From Variovorax paradoxus (lineage in GTDB: Bacteria; Pseudomonadota; Gammaproteobacteria; Burkholderiales; Burkholderiaceae_C): 43,793 bases of DNA. The translations under genes and the position numbers were made by a program. The notes under the pieces are model-generated. The model worked only from the letters and a program-made list of their open reading frames with translations. It made no database searches and was not told the DNA's origin. The stretch covers positions 1-43,793 of the forward strand of contig NZ_JAGGNV010000070.1 of NCBI RefSeq assembly GCF_018614955.1, written 5' to 3'. Shown piece by piece: positions 1 to 11,888 of the stretch. Position 1 is the first letter of the stretch. Every line of letters starts with the position of its first letter.

Positions 1-188
1 CCGCCGCGGCATCCATCGCACGTGCCGTGCATCACGGCGGGCTGCGCCACCTGCTGGCAGCCCACCTCAGCGAACAGAACAATCGGCCCGAGATCGTGCG
101 GCGCGCGATGGCCGAGGCGCTCGGTGCAGGCGAGCACGAGATGCTGACGGCGAGCGCCGCAGAGGGCTCGCCCTGGCTCGATCTCTAG
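1..188 (+). pseudogene. Partial second copy of MBL-fold hydrolase (C-terminal part)
   Basis: This open stretch enters from the left edge and ends at TAG 186-188. It encodes the same C-terminal residues as the complete minus-strand hydrolase gene that follows, including the AHLSEQNN motif. It is the left arm of the inverted duplication, so the N-terminal metal-binding half is not visible here. If the duplication is real, a full second gene copy may lie outside the window. If it is an assembly fold-back, this copy does not exist. Confidence 0.5.
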
Positions 189-192
189 GAAT

Positions 193-232
193 CGGGATAG
201 GGGGCAGTCTTCATAGACTGCGCCCTATCCCG
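193..232. terminator. Hairpin terminator at the centre of the inverted repeat
   Basis: GGGATAGGGGGCAGTC is followed by a six-base loop and GACTGCGCCCTATCCC, a 16-bp stem with a single G-G mismatch. It lies just past the stop codons of both tail-to-tail reading frames. It has no long T run, so it would be a bidirectional, GC-rich stem terminator at best. Its own symmetry is hard to separate from the larger inverted duplication in which it sits. Confidence 0.45.
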
Positions 233-236
233 ATTC

Positions 237-1013
237 CTAGAGATCGAGCCAGGGCGAGCCCTCTGCGGCGCTCGCCGTCAGCATCTCGTGCTCGCCTGCA
301 CCGAGCGCCTCGGCCATCGCGCGCCGCACGATCTCGGGCCGATTGTTCTGTTCGCTGAGGTGGGCTGCCAGCAGGTGGCGCAGCCCGCCGTGATGCACGG
401 CACGTGCGATGGATGCCGCGGCGGCGTTGGACAGGTGGCCGTAGTTGCCGCCGACGCGCAGTTTCAGGAAGGGCGGATAGGCCGAGCCGGCCAGCATGTC
501 GCTGTCGTGATTGAACTCGAGCAGCAGGGCGTCGAGCCCCATCAAGCGGGCCAGCACGTATGGCGTCGCATGTCCCAGGTCGGTCAGCACGCCGAGGCTG
601 CGTGCGCCGTCGGTGCAGCGCAGCTGCAGCGGCTCGCGGGCATCGTGCGGGACGGTGAAAGGCTGGACCAGGATGTCGCCGACCTGGATGTCGGCGCCGT
701 CGCGCGCGAGGCCGAGCCGGCCTTCGAAATCGCGTGCGCCGGTGGCGAGCCAGGTGCCCTCGCTCATCCAGACTTGGAGGCGGTCACGGCGCGACAGCGC
801 ATGCGCGCAACCGATGTGGTCGCCGTGCTCGTGCGTGACGAAGACCGCGTCGATGTCGCAGGCCGCGAGGCCCGCGCGCGCGAGCCGCGCGTCGAGCTGC
901 CGCAGCCCGAAGCCGCAATCGACCAGGAGCCTCGACGTGCGGCCGCCGCTCGTCGCCTCGACCAGCGTGGCATTGCCCGTGCTGCCGCTGCCCAGGCTGC
1001 GGAAGCGCAGCAT
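237..1013 (-). CDS. MBL-fold metallohydrolase, YycJ/WalJ-like
   Basis: Complete 258-residue metallo-beta-lactamase-fold protein. The N-terminus has the LGSGSTGN strand-turn typical of the YycJ/WalJ branch. The di-metal motif H61-E-H63-G-D65-H66 is intact, and the later EFNHD and HLSEQNN segments also match that branch. There is no signal peptide, so it is probably a cytosolic phosphodiesterase or nuclease-like hydrolase; the substrate cannot be read from sequence. ATG at 1013 lies 10 bp after the bamC stop on the same strand, so it is probably the last gene of a dapA-bamC transcript. Its last ~60 codons are repeated in inverted orientation at the left edge of the window. Confidence 0.88.
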   Translation of the reverse strand: MLRFRSLGSGSTGNATLVEATSGGRTSRLLVDCGFGLRQLDARLARAGLAACDIDAVFVTHEHGDHIGCAHALSRRDRLQVWMSEGTWLATGARDFEGRLGLARDGADIQVGDILVQPFTVPHDAREPLQLRCTDGARSLGVLTDLGHATPYVLARLMGLDALLLEFNHDSDMLAGSAYPPFLKLRVGGNYGHLSNAAAASIARAVHHGGLRHLLAAHLSEQNNRPEIVRRAMAEALGAGEHEMLTASAAEGSPWLDL

Positions 1014-1023
1014 TCGAGAAGAC

Positions 1024-2109
1024 CTATTTCAGGTCGTCGGCAATGACCTGCACGATGCGCTGCGCATTCGCAGAGGTTTCGGGCGCGCCGCTTTCATTGA
1101 GTACCGCCACCGTGCTGGCCTCGCCCTGGCCCTTGACCATGATGCGGTACTTGAGCGGCCCCTCGGTCTTGCCCGAGCCGCCGAAGGTGAACAGCTTGCC
1201 GAAGAAGCCGGGCTCCTTCTTGTCCGGGTTGGGCGCCACATAACGCACGAAGTAGGTGCCGGCGCTGCGGTCGCGGTCTTCGACGGTGAAGCCGGTGCGG
1301 TCCAGCGCGAGGCCGACACGGCGCCATGCCCGCTCGAAGTTCTCGTTGATCTGGACCACGGGCTGGCCGCCGACGTTGGCGACGGTGGCGGTGCGCGCCG
1401 GTGCGCTGGTCGCGGCGAGCAGTTTCGACTGCTCCTGCGAAACGCCCAGCTTCACCATCAGGCGGCGCAGGAATTCGGTTTCGAGCTCGGGATCGGTGGC
1501 GCGCGGCTGCCAGACCGTCTGGTCCTTGCGCGCGGTGTTGTAGACCTCTTCCATGCCGCGGTGGCTCACGAAGATCTCGGTGCCGTTGGGCGTGCGCTCG
1601 AGGCGAGTTCGAAAGCGATCGAGTTCGCCGGTGGAGTACACCGAATCGACCAGCTTGCCGAGCGTGCCGCGGATGACGTCCTGCGGCAGCTTGGCGCGAT
1701 TCTCGGCCCAGTCGGTCTCCATGATGCCGAGGTTGCGCTGCTCGGTGGTGAGCAGGAAGCCGTTCTCCTGCCAGAAGTCGCGCACCGGCTCCCAGAGCTG
1801 GTCGGGCGAGCGGTTGACGACGATCCAGCGCTGCGAACCCGAGCGCTCCATGCGCACGTCGCCGATGTTGCCGACGGCCGTCGGGATGCTCGGCGCGTTG
1901 GCAATGCCTGCCTGATAACCGCTGGCCGTGACCGCCCCGCCGGGCACCGCGTAGCGGTTTTCGCGCGAGAGCTGCGTCAGATCGGGCGGCACCTCGAGCG
2001 TGGGTGCCTTGCCGGCGCTCTTGTAGTCGATCTTGTCGCTCTCGAGGACCGAGCAGGCGGCGAGGCTGGCGATCAGGGCCAGCAGTGCGAATCGCGAAAT
2101 GGTTTTCAA
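1024..2109 (-). CDS. bamC: Outer membrane assembly factor BamC (lipoprotein)
   Basis: 361-residue lipoprotein component of the BAM complex that inserts beta-barrel proteins into the outer membrane. A short signal peptide ends in a lipobox with Cys19 (LAAC). The unstructured N-terminal segment with VPPDL and the two helix-grip domains (roughly 80-200 and 250-361) follow the family plan. The start is TTG (2109-2107), with GGAAG about 8 nt upstream; no ATG in frame would keep the signal peptide. It lies between dapA and the MBL gene on the same strand, a common betaproteobacterial order. The 114-bp gap to dapA may hold its own promoter. Confidence 0.92.
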   Translation of the reverse strand: MKTISRFALLALIASLAACSVLESDKIDYKSAGKAPTLEVPPDLTQLSRENRYAVPGGAVTASGYQAGIANAPSIPTAVGNIGDVRMERSGSQRWIVVNRSPDQLWEPVRDFWQENGFLLTTEQRNLGIMETDWAENRAKLPQDVIRGTLGKLVDSVYSTGELDRFRTRLERTPNGTEIFVSHRGMEEVYNTARKDQTVWQPRATDPELETEFLRRLMVKLGVSQEQSKLLAATSAPARTATVANVGGQPVVQINENFERAWRRVGLALDRTGFTVEDRDRSAGTYFVRYVAPNPDKKEPGFFGKLFTFGGSGKTEGPLKYRIMVKGQGEASTVAVLNESGAPETSANAQRIVQVIADDLK

Positions 2110-2223
2110 CGTCGTCTTCCTTGTGGAATGTTTAGCTCAATCGATAGGCAGCAGCGTCCCGCTGTGTCAGAGCGCCGGCTGCGCAAAAGGTTGCCGGCGT
2201 TCGCGAACGGCGGTGGGATGGAA

Positions 2224-3114
2224 TCAGTCCTTGAGCAAGCCGCTGGCGCGCAGCGCGGACTCGACCACCGGACGGCTTGCTTCGGCGAGCTCGGTCAGCG
2301 GCAGGCGCAACGCGCCGCCGCACAGGCCGAGCCGGGCCATGGCCCACTTGACGGGGATCGGATTCGGTTCGACGAACAGATGGCGATGAAGCGGCATCAG
2401 CTCGAACTGGATCTGCATCGCGCGCTTCGCGTCGCCGGCGATCGCGGCCATGCAGAGCTCGTGCATCTTGCGCGGCGCCACGTTGGCCGTGACGCTGATG
2501 TTGCCCTGGCCGCCGCACAGCATCAGCGCAACGGCGGTCGGATCGTCGCCTGAATAGACCGCGAAATTCTTCGGCAGGTCGCGAATGAGCCACTGCGCGC
2601 GCTCGATGTTGCCGGTGGCTTCCTTGATGCCGACGATGCCGGGCACCTGCGCCAGGCGCAGCACGGTGTCGTGCGCCATATCGGCGACCGTGCGGCCGGG
2701 CACGTTGTAGAGCACGACGGGCAGGTCGCCCACGGCTTCGGCGATGGCCTTGAAGTGCCGGTACTGGCCTTCCTGGGTCGGCTTGTTGTAGTAGGGCACG
2801 ACCTGCAGCTGCGAATCGGCGCCCACGCCCTTGGCGAACCTGGCGAGCTCGATCGCTTCCTTGGTCGAATTGGCGCCGCAGCCGGCCATCACGGGAACGC
2901 GGCCTTTGGCCTGCTCGACTGCGACGCGGATGATTTCGCAATGCTCCTCGACGTCGACCGTCGGCGACTCGCCGGTGGTGCCGACCACGCCCAGGCAATC
3001 GGTGCCTTCGTCGATGTGCCAGTCGATCAGCCGGCGCAGGGCGGGATAGTCGACACTGCCGTCGTCATGCATCGGCGTGACGAGCGCGACGATGCTGCCT
3101 GTCAGTTGCTCCAA
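2224..3114 (-). CDS. dapA: 4-hydroxy-tetrahydrodipicolinate synthase
   Basis: Condenses pyruvate with aspartate semialdehyde, the first committed step of the diaminopimelate/lysine pathway, in the cytoplasm. The 296-residue TIM barrel has GTTGES (Thr46/Thr47), the PYYNKP loop, Tyr136 in YNVPGRT, Arg141 and the Schiff-base Lys164 in GIKEATGN, so the active site looks complete. The frame begins with TTG at 3114, and the alignment with the usual TGSIVA N-terminus supports it; a purine stretch (AAAGAGA) upstream is a weak ribosome site. It follows the methyltransferase gene by 41 bp on the same strand and precedes bamC. Confidence 0.95.
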   Translation of the reverse strand: MEQLTGSIVALVTPMHDDGSVDYPALRRLIDWHIDEGTDCLGVVGTTGESPTVDVEEHCEIIRVAVEQAKGRVPVMAGCGANSTKEAIELARFAKGVGADSQLQVVPYYNKPTQEGQYRHFKAIAEAVGDLPVVLYNVPGRTVADMAHDTVLRLAQVPGIVGIKEATGNIERAQWLIRDLPKNFAVYSGDDPTAVALMLCGGQGNISVTANVAPRKMHELCMAAIAGDAKRAMQIQFELMPLHRHLFVEPNPIPVKWAMARLGLCGGALRLPLTELAEASRPVVESALRASGLLKD

Positions 3115-3155
3115 GGGTGGTCTCTTTGTCGGGTGGACGAAAAGCAGCCATTCTA

Positions 3156-3692
3156 CTAACTCAGAGGCGGCCCCCCGGAGGCCGCGCCGGCCGGTCTGAT
3201 GGCGGCGATCCGCTGCACGAATCGCGCTGGCGCCGGCAGGAAACCGTCCTCGTAAGCCACGATCCGCAGCCCCGCGCAGGCGACCAGCAGTTCGCCGGGC
3301 TGCAGCAGGAAGTCGGGGCGCGAAGGCTTGCCCACCGTCTCGTTGCCCGCGGCGAAGGTTTCGTAGAGCAGCACGCCGCCGGGCGCGACCGCTGCGACGA
3401 TGTCGGGCAGGCGCGGCCGCCAGAGGTAGTTGGTGACGATCACCGCCCCGAAGATCCGGCCGGCAAAGGGCCAGGGCCCGGACTCGATGTCGGCGAGCAG
3501 TGGCTGGCCGAACCCGGCCGCGGAGGCGATGGCCTCCGGCGACCGGTCCACGCCCGTCACCGGATGGCCGCGCTCGGCGAACCAGCGCATGTGCCGGCCC
3601 GCACCGCAGGCCACGTCGAGCACGTCGGCGCCGGGCGCGAGCAGGTGCGACCAGCGCACGATCCAGGGGGAGGGCGGCAGGTCGTGGCTCAG
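3156..3692 (-). CDS. Class I SAM-dependent methyltransferase
   Basis: Small TehB-like methyltransferase with SAM-binding motif I (VLDVACGAGRH), the acidic motif after strand 2 (GVDRSP) and a post-I/IV region (VTNYLWRP). The substrate is unknown. The first conventional start is GTG 3659, which drops the conserved-looking SHDLPPSPW leader. The open frame continues upstream without any ATG, GTG or TTG, so a CTG at 3692 overlapping the TGA of the preceding small ORF (CTGA) is my preferred start, giving 178 residues. That would imply translational coupling. The start choice is an inference. It shares a strand with the MFS and small-protein genes before it and dapA after it. Confidence 0.78.
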   Translation of the reverse strand: MSHDLPPSPWIVRWSHLLAPGADVLDVACGAGRHMRWFAERGHPVTGVDRSPEAIASAAGFGQPLLADIESGPWPFAGRIFGAVIVTNYLWRPRLPDIVAAVAPGGVLLYETFAAGNETVGKPSRPDFLLQPGELLVACAGLRIVAYEDGFLPAPARFVQRIAAIRPAGAASGGPPLS

Positions 3693-3829
3693 AAGCAGGC
3701 CCAGATCTGGTCCGCCAGCGTCACGAGGAAGCCGGGGCGCGTGTAAAGCGCGAACACGGCCAGCAGCACCAGCACGCCCGCGCCCAGCCAGCCGGCTTGC
3801 ACGAGGCGATGGCGTGTGCTCGGACGCAT
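3689..3829 (-). CDS. Small single-pass membrane protein, 46 aa
   Basis: ATG at 3829 with GAGG about 8 nt upstream, and TGA at 3691-3689. The 46-residue product has a basic N-terminus (RPSTRHR), one hydrophobic helix (about residues 13-29, GWLGAGVLVLLAVFALY) and a short tail ending LADQIWACF. The ribosome site overlaps the stop region of the MFS gene, 10 bp away. Its own stop overlaps the proposed CTG start of the methyltransferase. This packing and the clear translation signals argue for a real gene. Function unknown; it could be a transporter accessory subunit or serve mainly to couple translation. Confidence 0.65.
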   Translation of the reverse strand: MRPSTRHRLVQAGWLGAGVLVLLAVFALYTRPGFLVTLADQIWACF

Positions 3830-3839
3830 GGTGGAGACC

Positions 3840-5057
3840 TCAGGCCGGCTGAGGAAGCGGGCGCGCGATCGCGCCTTCCTTGACCGGCAGGTTGACGAGC
3901 GCCGCGAACACGCCGAACGCGATCGCGAGGTACCAGACGATGGCGTAGCTGCCGGTGCTGTCGTAGAGATAGCCGCCGAGCCAGACGCCGAGGAAGGAGC
4001 CGACCTGGTGGCTCAGGAACACGAAGCCGCCCAGCATCGAGAGGTGCGCCACGCCGAAGATCTGGGCCACGATGCCGCTGGTCAGCGGCACGGTCGACAG
4101 CCAGAGGAAGCCCATCGCGCTCGCGAACACGTACACCGTGAGCGGCGAAATCGGCGCCAGCAAAAAGATCGCGATCGCCGCCGCTCGGCTGAAGTAGATG
4201 GCGGCCAGCAGCTTGCGCTTGGCCAGCCGGGCCCCGAGCGAGCCCGCGACGTAGGTGCCGAAGACATTGAACAACCCGACCAGCGCCAGCGCATAGCTCG
4301 CCACCTCGGGCGAGAGCCCTTTGTCGCGCAGGTAGCTCGGCATATGCACGCCGATGAACGCCAGCTGGAAACCGCAGACGAAATAGCCCGCCATCAACAG
4401 CACGAAGCTCGGGTACTTGAAGGCCTCGCCCACCGCCTGCAGGATGGTCTGCTCGCGGTGCACGACTGCGGCAGTGCCGACGCGCGGCTCGCGCAGGCCG
4501 AAAGCGAGCGGCACGATCAGGAGCACCATGACGGCCAGCACCAGCAGGGCGGTGTGCCAGCCGAAGCCTGCGATCAAGTGGCCTTCCACCGGCACCATGA
4601 GGAACTGGCCGAAGGAGCCGGCCGCGGCGGCCACGCCCATGGCCCAGGAGCGCCGCTCCACTGGAATCTGGCGGCCGATCACGCCGTAGATCACGGCGTA
4701 GGTGGTGCCGGCCTGAGCGGCGCCGATCAGCACGCCCGCCGTCAGCGCGAACATGAGCGGCGTGGGCGAGAGCGCCATGCCGGCAAGTCCCAATGCGTAG
4801 AACACCGCGCCAGCCACCAGCACGCGAAAGGCGCCCAGCTTGTCGGCCAGCATGCCGGCGAAGACACCGATCACGCCCCAGGACAGGTTCTGGATCGCGA
4901 GCGCGAGCGAGAAGCTCTGGCGCGACCAGCCCTGTTCCTGCGTGATCGGCTGCAGCCAGAGGCCGAAGCCGTGGCGGATGCCCATCGAGAGGGTGACGAT
5001 CATGGCGCCGCAGAACAGGACTTGCTTGAGCGACAGCGGCTTCAGGGTGGAATTCAT
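3840..5057 (-). CDS. MFS transporter, OFA/monocarboxylate type
   Basis: 405-residue inner-membrane carrier with twelve predicted helices. The opening (GAMIVTLSMGIRHGFGLWL), the ADKLGAFR loop-2/3 motif and the central RREPRV-like linker place it near the oxalate:formate antiporter/monocarboxylate branch. The substrate is probably a small organic acid, but that is inferred from the branch only. ATG at 5057 is preceded by a possible -10 (TACATT, minus strand, 5069-5064) only 6 nt away, suggesting a leaderless transcript. It leads a minus-strand run with the 46-aa protein and methyltransferase, and faces parE across a 154-bp divergent region that holds a LexA-like palindrome. Confidence 0.85.
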   Translation of the reverse strand: MNSTLKPLSLKQVLFCGAMIVTLSMGIRHGFGLWLQPITQEQGWSRQSFSLALAIQNLSWGVIGVFAGMLADKLGAFRVLVAGAVFYALGLAGMALSPTPLMFALTAGVLIGAAQAGTTYAVIYGVIGRQIPVERRSWAMGVAAAAGSFGQFLMVPVEGHLIAGFGWHTALLVLAVMVLLIVPLAFGLREPRVGTAAVVHREQTILQAVGEAFKYPSFVLLMAGYFVCGFQLAFIGVHMPSYLRDKGLSPEVASYALALVGLFNVFGTYVAGSLGARLAKRKLLAAIYFSRAAAIAIFLLAPISPLTVYVFASAMGFLWLSTVPLTSGIVAQIFGVAHLSMLGGFVFLSHQVGSFLGVWLGGYLYDSTGSYAIVWYLAIAFGVFAALVNLPVKEGAIARPLPQPA

Positions 5058-5161
5058 GCAGGCAATGTATCCAAAAGCCCGGACACCCGCGTGCCACGGC
5101 GGCGACGGGCATTGTTGATATTTTTGAGGCGCGCTGATGCGGCGGCCGCATCAGAGGGCTT

Positions 5162-5177
5162 CTGTATGTCCATACAG
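5162..5177. promoter_or_regulatory. LexA-like SOS box in the MFS/parE divergent region
   Basis: CTGTATGTCCATACAG is a perfect inverted repeat (7-bp arms, 2-bp centre) and fits CTG-N10-CAG with the TATA-rich inner arms of the E. coli-type LexA box, the form used by beta- and gammaproteobacteria. It overlaps the position of the parE -35 element, ending 20 bp before the -10, a placement that would repress. The MFS start is 105 bp away on the other side. Match seen in sequence; LexA binding is inferred. Confidence 0.6.
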
Positions 5178-5197
5178 GTTTTTCGCCGGGCCACGCA

Positions 5198-5203
5198 TAC
5201 AAT
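5198..5203 (+). promoter_or_regulatory. parE -10 element, probably leaderless
   Basis: TACAAT ends 8 nt before the ATG of parE, so transcription would begin at or within a couple of bases of the start codon. No Shine-Dalgarno sequence fits in between. The -35 region (around 5175-5180) is poor and lies under the LexA-like palindrome. Confidence 0.5.
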
Positions 5204-5211
5204 CCGCCCCC

Positions 5212-7188
<1,977 letters not shown>

Positions 7189-7209
7189 GGACGTGACGCT
7201 GCGAGCGTT

Positions 7210-7281
7210 CGCGCCGAAAATGCAACTCCCAAGCCGTTCGGACTGAGCTTGTCGAAGTCACGCGCCGAACGGCAACTCCCA
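7210..7281. repeat. Dispersed-type repeat inserted between imperfect direct repeats
   Basis: The core 7233-7273 is an 8-bp inverted repeat (GCCGTTCG/CGAACGGC) around a GACTGAGCTTGTCGAAG segment, a sequence style widely scattered in Burkholderiales and pseudomonads. It is flanked by imperfect direct copies, CGCGCCGAAAATGCAACTCC (7210-7229) and CGCGCCGAACGGCAACTCC (7261-7279), the second running into the start codon of the next gene. It looks like a small element that duplicated its target. It may also form a weak terminator after parE. Confidence 0.6.
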
Positions 7282-8159
7282 TGCGCACCCTTGGCCGTTT
7301 CCTCCCGCTGCTGCTGGCCCTGCTGCTGTCGATGACGCAGCCGCTCGCGCATGCGGCCGACATTTACGGCTACGTCGACGATCGCGGCGTCGCGCATTTC
7401 GCGCCCGAGAAGCTCGACGAGCGCTACCAGCTGTTCTTCCGCGGCGGCCAGAGCTTCGACACCGCCGACGGCATCGGCCCGCTTTTGCGCGGCCGCGCCG
7501 GCAGGAGCGACGGCAAGGTGCCTCGCGCCTCGCAGACCCTGCTCGCGCTGTTCGAGGCCTCGCCCAGCTACAAGCCCGCCCAGGGTGCGTTGCGCGAAGC
7601 CGCCAAGCGCCACGCGATCGACTACGAACTGCTGCAGGCCCTGATCGCTACCGAGTCGGGCTTCGACGCGCAGGCCGTGTCGCCCAAGGGCGCGCTCGGC
7701 CTCATGCAATTGATGCCGGCCACCGCGCAGCGCTACGGCGTGCAGGCCGACAAGCGCGGCTCGCTCGAGAAGAAGTTGTTCGACCCGCGCATCAACATCG
7801 CTGCCGGCTCGCGCTACCTGAGCGACCTGATCGAGATGTTCCCCGGCGACATCGAGCTCGCGCTTGCGGCCTACAACGCGGGCGAGGGCGCGGTGCAGCG
7901 CGCCGGCAACAAGATACCGAACTACCGAGAGACTCAGAACTACGTGAAGACGGTGCTGCAGCTCTATGCCTACCTCAAGCCCTCGGCGGTTGCAGGCCGC
8001 GGCGGCAAGGCGCCGGGCCGCGTGCGCATGGAACTCGCGCCGCCGCGCGGCGGCGCGATCGGCCGCGGCAACCTGCCGCCGGATTCGCGCGGCGTGCCCG
8101 CGACGCCGCCCCTGACCGAGCCGCCGCAGGGGTTGCGGCTCGATCCCGCCCTGTCCTGA
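7281..8159 (+). CDS. Lytic transglycosylase with DUF4124-like N-terminus
   Basis: 292-residue exported murein hydrolase. The signal peptide ends near LAHA-A (residue 25). It is followed by a short DUF4124-like beta unit (DIYGYVDDRGVAHF) and an SLT/Slt70 lysozyme-like domain (about 110-230) with catalytic Glu125 in IATESGFD, then GALGLMQLMPATA and AYNAGEGAV. It cleaves the glycan backbone of peptidoglycan in the periplasm, forming 1,6-anhydro ends. The C-terminal ~55 residues are Pro/Arg/Gly-rich and probably disordered. No Shine-Dalgarno precedes ATG 7281; the leader was remodelled by a small repeat. It lies between parE and parC. Confidence 0.9.
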   Translation: MRTLGRFLPLLLALLLSMTQPLAHAADIYGYVDDRGVAHFAPEKLDERYQLFFRGGQSFDTADGIGPLLRGRAGRSDGKVPRASQTLLALFEASPSYKPAQGALREAAKRHAIDYELLQALIATESGFDAQAVSPKGALGLMQLMPATAQRYGVQADKRGSLEKKLFDPRINIAAGSRYLSDLIEMFPGDIELALAAYNAGEGAVQRAGNKIPNYRETQNYVKTVLQLYAYLKPSAVAGRGGKAPGRVRMELAPPRGGAIGRGNLPPDSRGVPATPPLTEPPQGLRLDPALS

Positions 8160-8165
8160 GACTCC

Positions 8166-9272
8166 ATGCAACGCCGAAACTTCGTTCTCGCCACCGCGCT
8201 GGCCGCCACGACCGGTGCGGCGCGCGCGCAGCACCATCTGCCCGTGGCCCCGTCTTCGGCCGAGCCCTACGCCAGGCTGCAAGGCGGCGTGCCCCATCAC
8301 ATGACGCCCGAGCAGGAGGCGCAGCGTGTCAGCGACAGCCCGGCGCCGGCCGGCGCGCCGGGCCGCTGGGTCCCGCGCGCGGCCCTGCCGATCCCGCGCA
8401 GCGAGATGGCCTGGGCCACCGCCGCGCAGGGCCGCATGCACGTGGTCGGCGGCTACGGCGAGGGAGCGGTCAACCGCGACTACCACCACATCTACGATCC
8501 GGCCGCCGACCGCTGGCTGGATGGCGCACCGCTGCCGCGCGGCGCCAACCACGTCGCGGTAGCGGCCGAGGGCGGCCGCGTCTATGCCCTCGGCGGCTTC
8601 ATTGAACAGAACCGCCGCTCCGACACCAACGCCTACGTCTACGAGATCGCGGCCAACCGCTGGACCGCCATCGCGCCCCTGCCGCGCCCGCGCGGCGCCG
8701 CGGCTGCGGTGATGCAGGGTGGTTCGCTGCACCTGATCGGCGGCGCCTCCGAGCCGGCGGCAGAGCGCGCCAGCGTCGGCTGGCACGAGGTCTACGATCC
8801 CAAGGCCGACCGCTGGTCTTCCCGCAAGCCGCTGCCCGGTGCGCGCTACCACGTGGGTTGCATCGCGCACAACGGGCAGATCCACGTGATCGGCGGGCGC
8901 TTCAACACCTTCGAATACAACACCGAGCTGCACCACGTCTATCTGCCGGCGCGCGACACCTGGGAGCTGCGCGCGCCGCTGCCCACCGCGCGCTCGGGCC
9001 ATGGCCTGGTGGTCTATCGCGGCCGCCTCTATGCCATGGGCGGCGAGGGCGGCTTCCTGGTCGGCGGCGTGCCGCGCCAGGCCAAGGTCTTCGGCCAGAT
9101 GGAAAGCTACGATCCCGTGGCTGACACCTGGCAGGGCCATGCGCCCATGCCCACGCCGCGCCATGCGGTGGGCGCGGCCGTGATCGGCGACTGGATCTAC
9201 GTCGCGGGCGGCGGCGCGGTGCTGGGCGGCAGCGTGCAGTCCGCGGTGCACGAGGCTTTCACTTTGGCCTAG
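8166..9272 (+). CDS. Exported Kelch-repeat beta-propeller protein
   Basis: 368-residue protein with about six Kelch blades, seen as repeated MHVVGGYG, VYALGGF, LHLIGGAS, IHVIGGRF, LYAMGGEG and IYVAGGG strands, each followed by a Y(D/E)...W turn. The N-terminus (QRRNFVLATALAATTGAARA) is a signal peptide with a twin-arginine pair, so export by Tat is plausible and the propeller would act in the periplasm. Catalytic residues of galactose oxidase or NanM were not recognised, so the role is unknown. It starts 6 bp after the transglycosylase stop and is probably co-transcribed with it. Confidence 0.85.
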   Translation: MQRRNFVLATALAATTGAARAQHHLPVAPSSAEPYARLQGGVPHHMTPEQEAQRVSDSPAPAGAPGRWVPRAALPIPRSEMAWATAAQGRMHVVGGYGEGAVNRDYHHIYDPAADRWLDGAPLPRGANHVAVAAEGGRVYALGGFIEQNRRSDTNAYVYEIAANRWTAIAPLPRPRGAAAAVMQGGSLHLIGGASEPAAERASVGWHEVYDPKADRWSSRKPLPGARYHVGCIAHNGQIHVIGGRFNTFEYNTELHHVYLPARDTWELRAPLPTARSGHGLVVYRGRLYAMGGEGGFLVGGVPRQAKVFGQMESYDPVADTWQGHAPMPTPRHAVGAAVIGDWIYVAGGGAVLGGSVQSAVHEAFTLA

Positions 9273-9306
9273 GGCCTGTTCTTCTTTTTCCTTTCCTGTT
9301 TTCTTC

Positions 9307-11697
<2,391 letters not shown>

Positions 11698-11699
11698 GC

Positions 11700-11879
11700 A
11701 TGGAATTCGGCGCCTTCGGCATCTTCGTTCTCGTGATCAGCTGCGCGTGCAGCTTCCTGCTCGCGCGCTGGCTCGGCAAGCGCCGGCGCGAGGCGCGCCG
11801 GGAGCGCGAACGGCGCGCGGCGGAGGCTGGGCAGAGCCGGCAGGTGCGGCGCGCGCGCGAGCGGCGGCAGCAGCGCTGA
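11700..11879 (+). CDS. Small membrane protein with basic tail, 59 aa
   Basis: ATG at 11700, two bases after the parC stop, and TGA at 11877-11879. One N-terminal hydrophobic helix (about residues 5-23, FGIFVLVISCACSFLLARWL) is followed by a highly charged Arg/Glu tail (KRRREARRERERR) that probably forms a cytosolic helix. The stop-to-start packing suggests translational coupling to parC. Family not recognised. The converging lipoprotein gene ends 9 bp beyond it. The Arg-rich tail could be a product of GC-rich coding, so the call is moderate. Confidence 0.6.
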   Translation: MEFGAFGIFVLVISCACSFLLARWLGKRRREARRERERRAAEAGQSRQVRRARERRQQR

Positions 11880-11888
11880 AGCCGGCTG

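Larger units (their letters stand above)
1..424. repeat. Near-perfect inverted duplication of the MBL gene 3' end
   Basis: Bases 1-212 are the reverse complement of 213-424 (each pair of positions sums to 425). I saw one mismatch in the arms (203/222) and a tiny central loop around 211-214. The left arm therefore carries a second copy of the last ~60 codons of the hydrolase gene in opposite orientation, tail to tail. The near-identity means either a very recent inverted duplication or a fold-back artefact at a contig end. The centre is a natural-looking hairpin, which is where fold-back would be expected. Confidence 0.9.

Noticed and set aside
2190..2215. Terminator after dapA at the CGTTCGCGAACG palindrome
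   Set aside because: The palindrome is real but short, has no T run and lies in GC-rich DNA; too weak to annotate.
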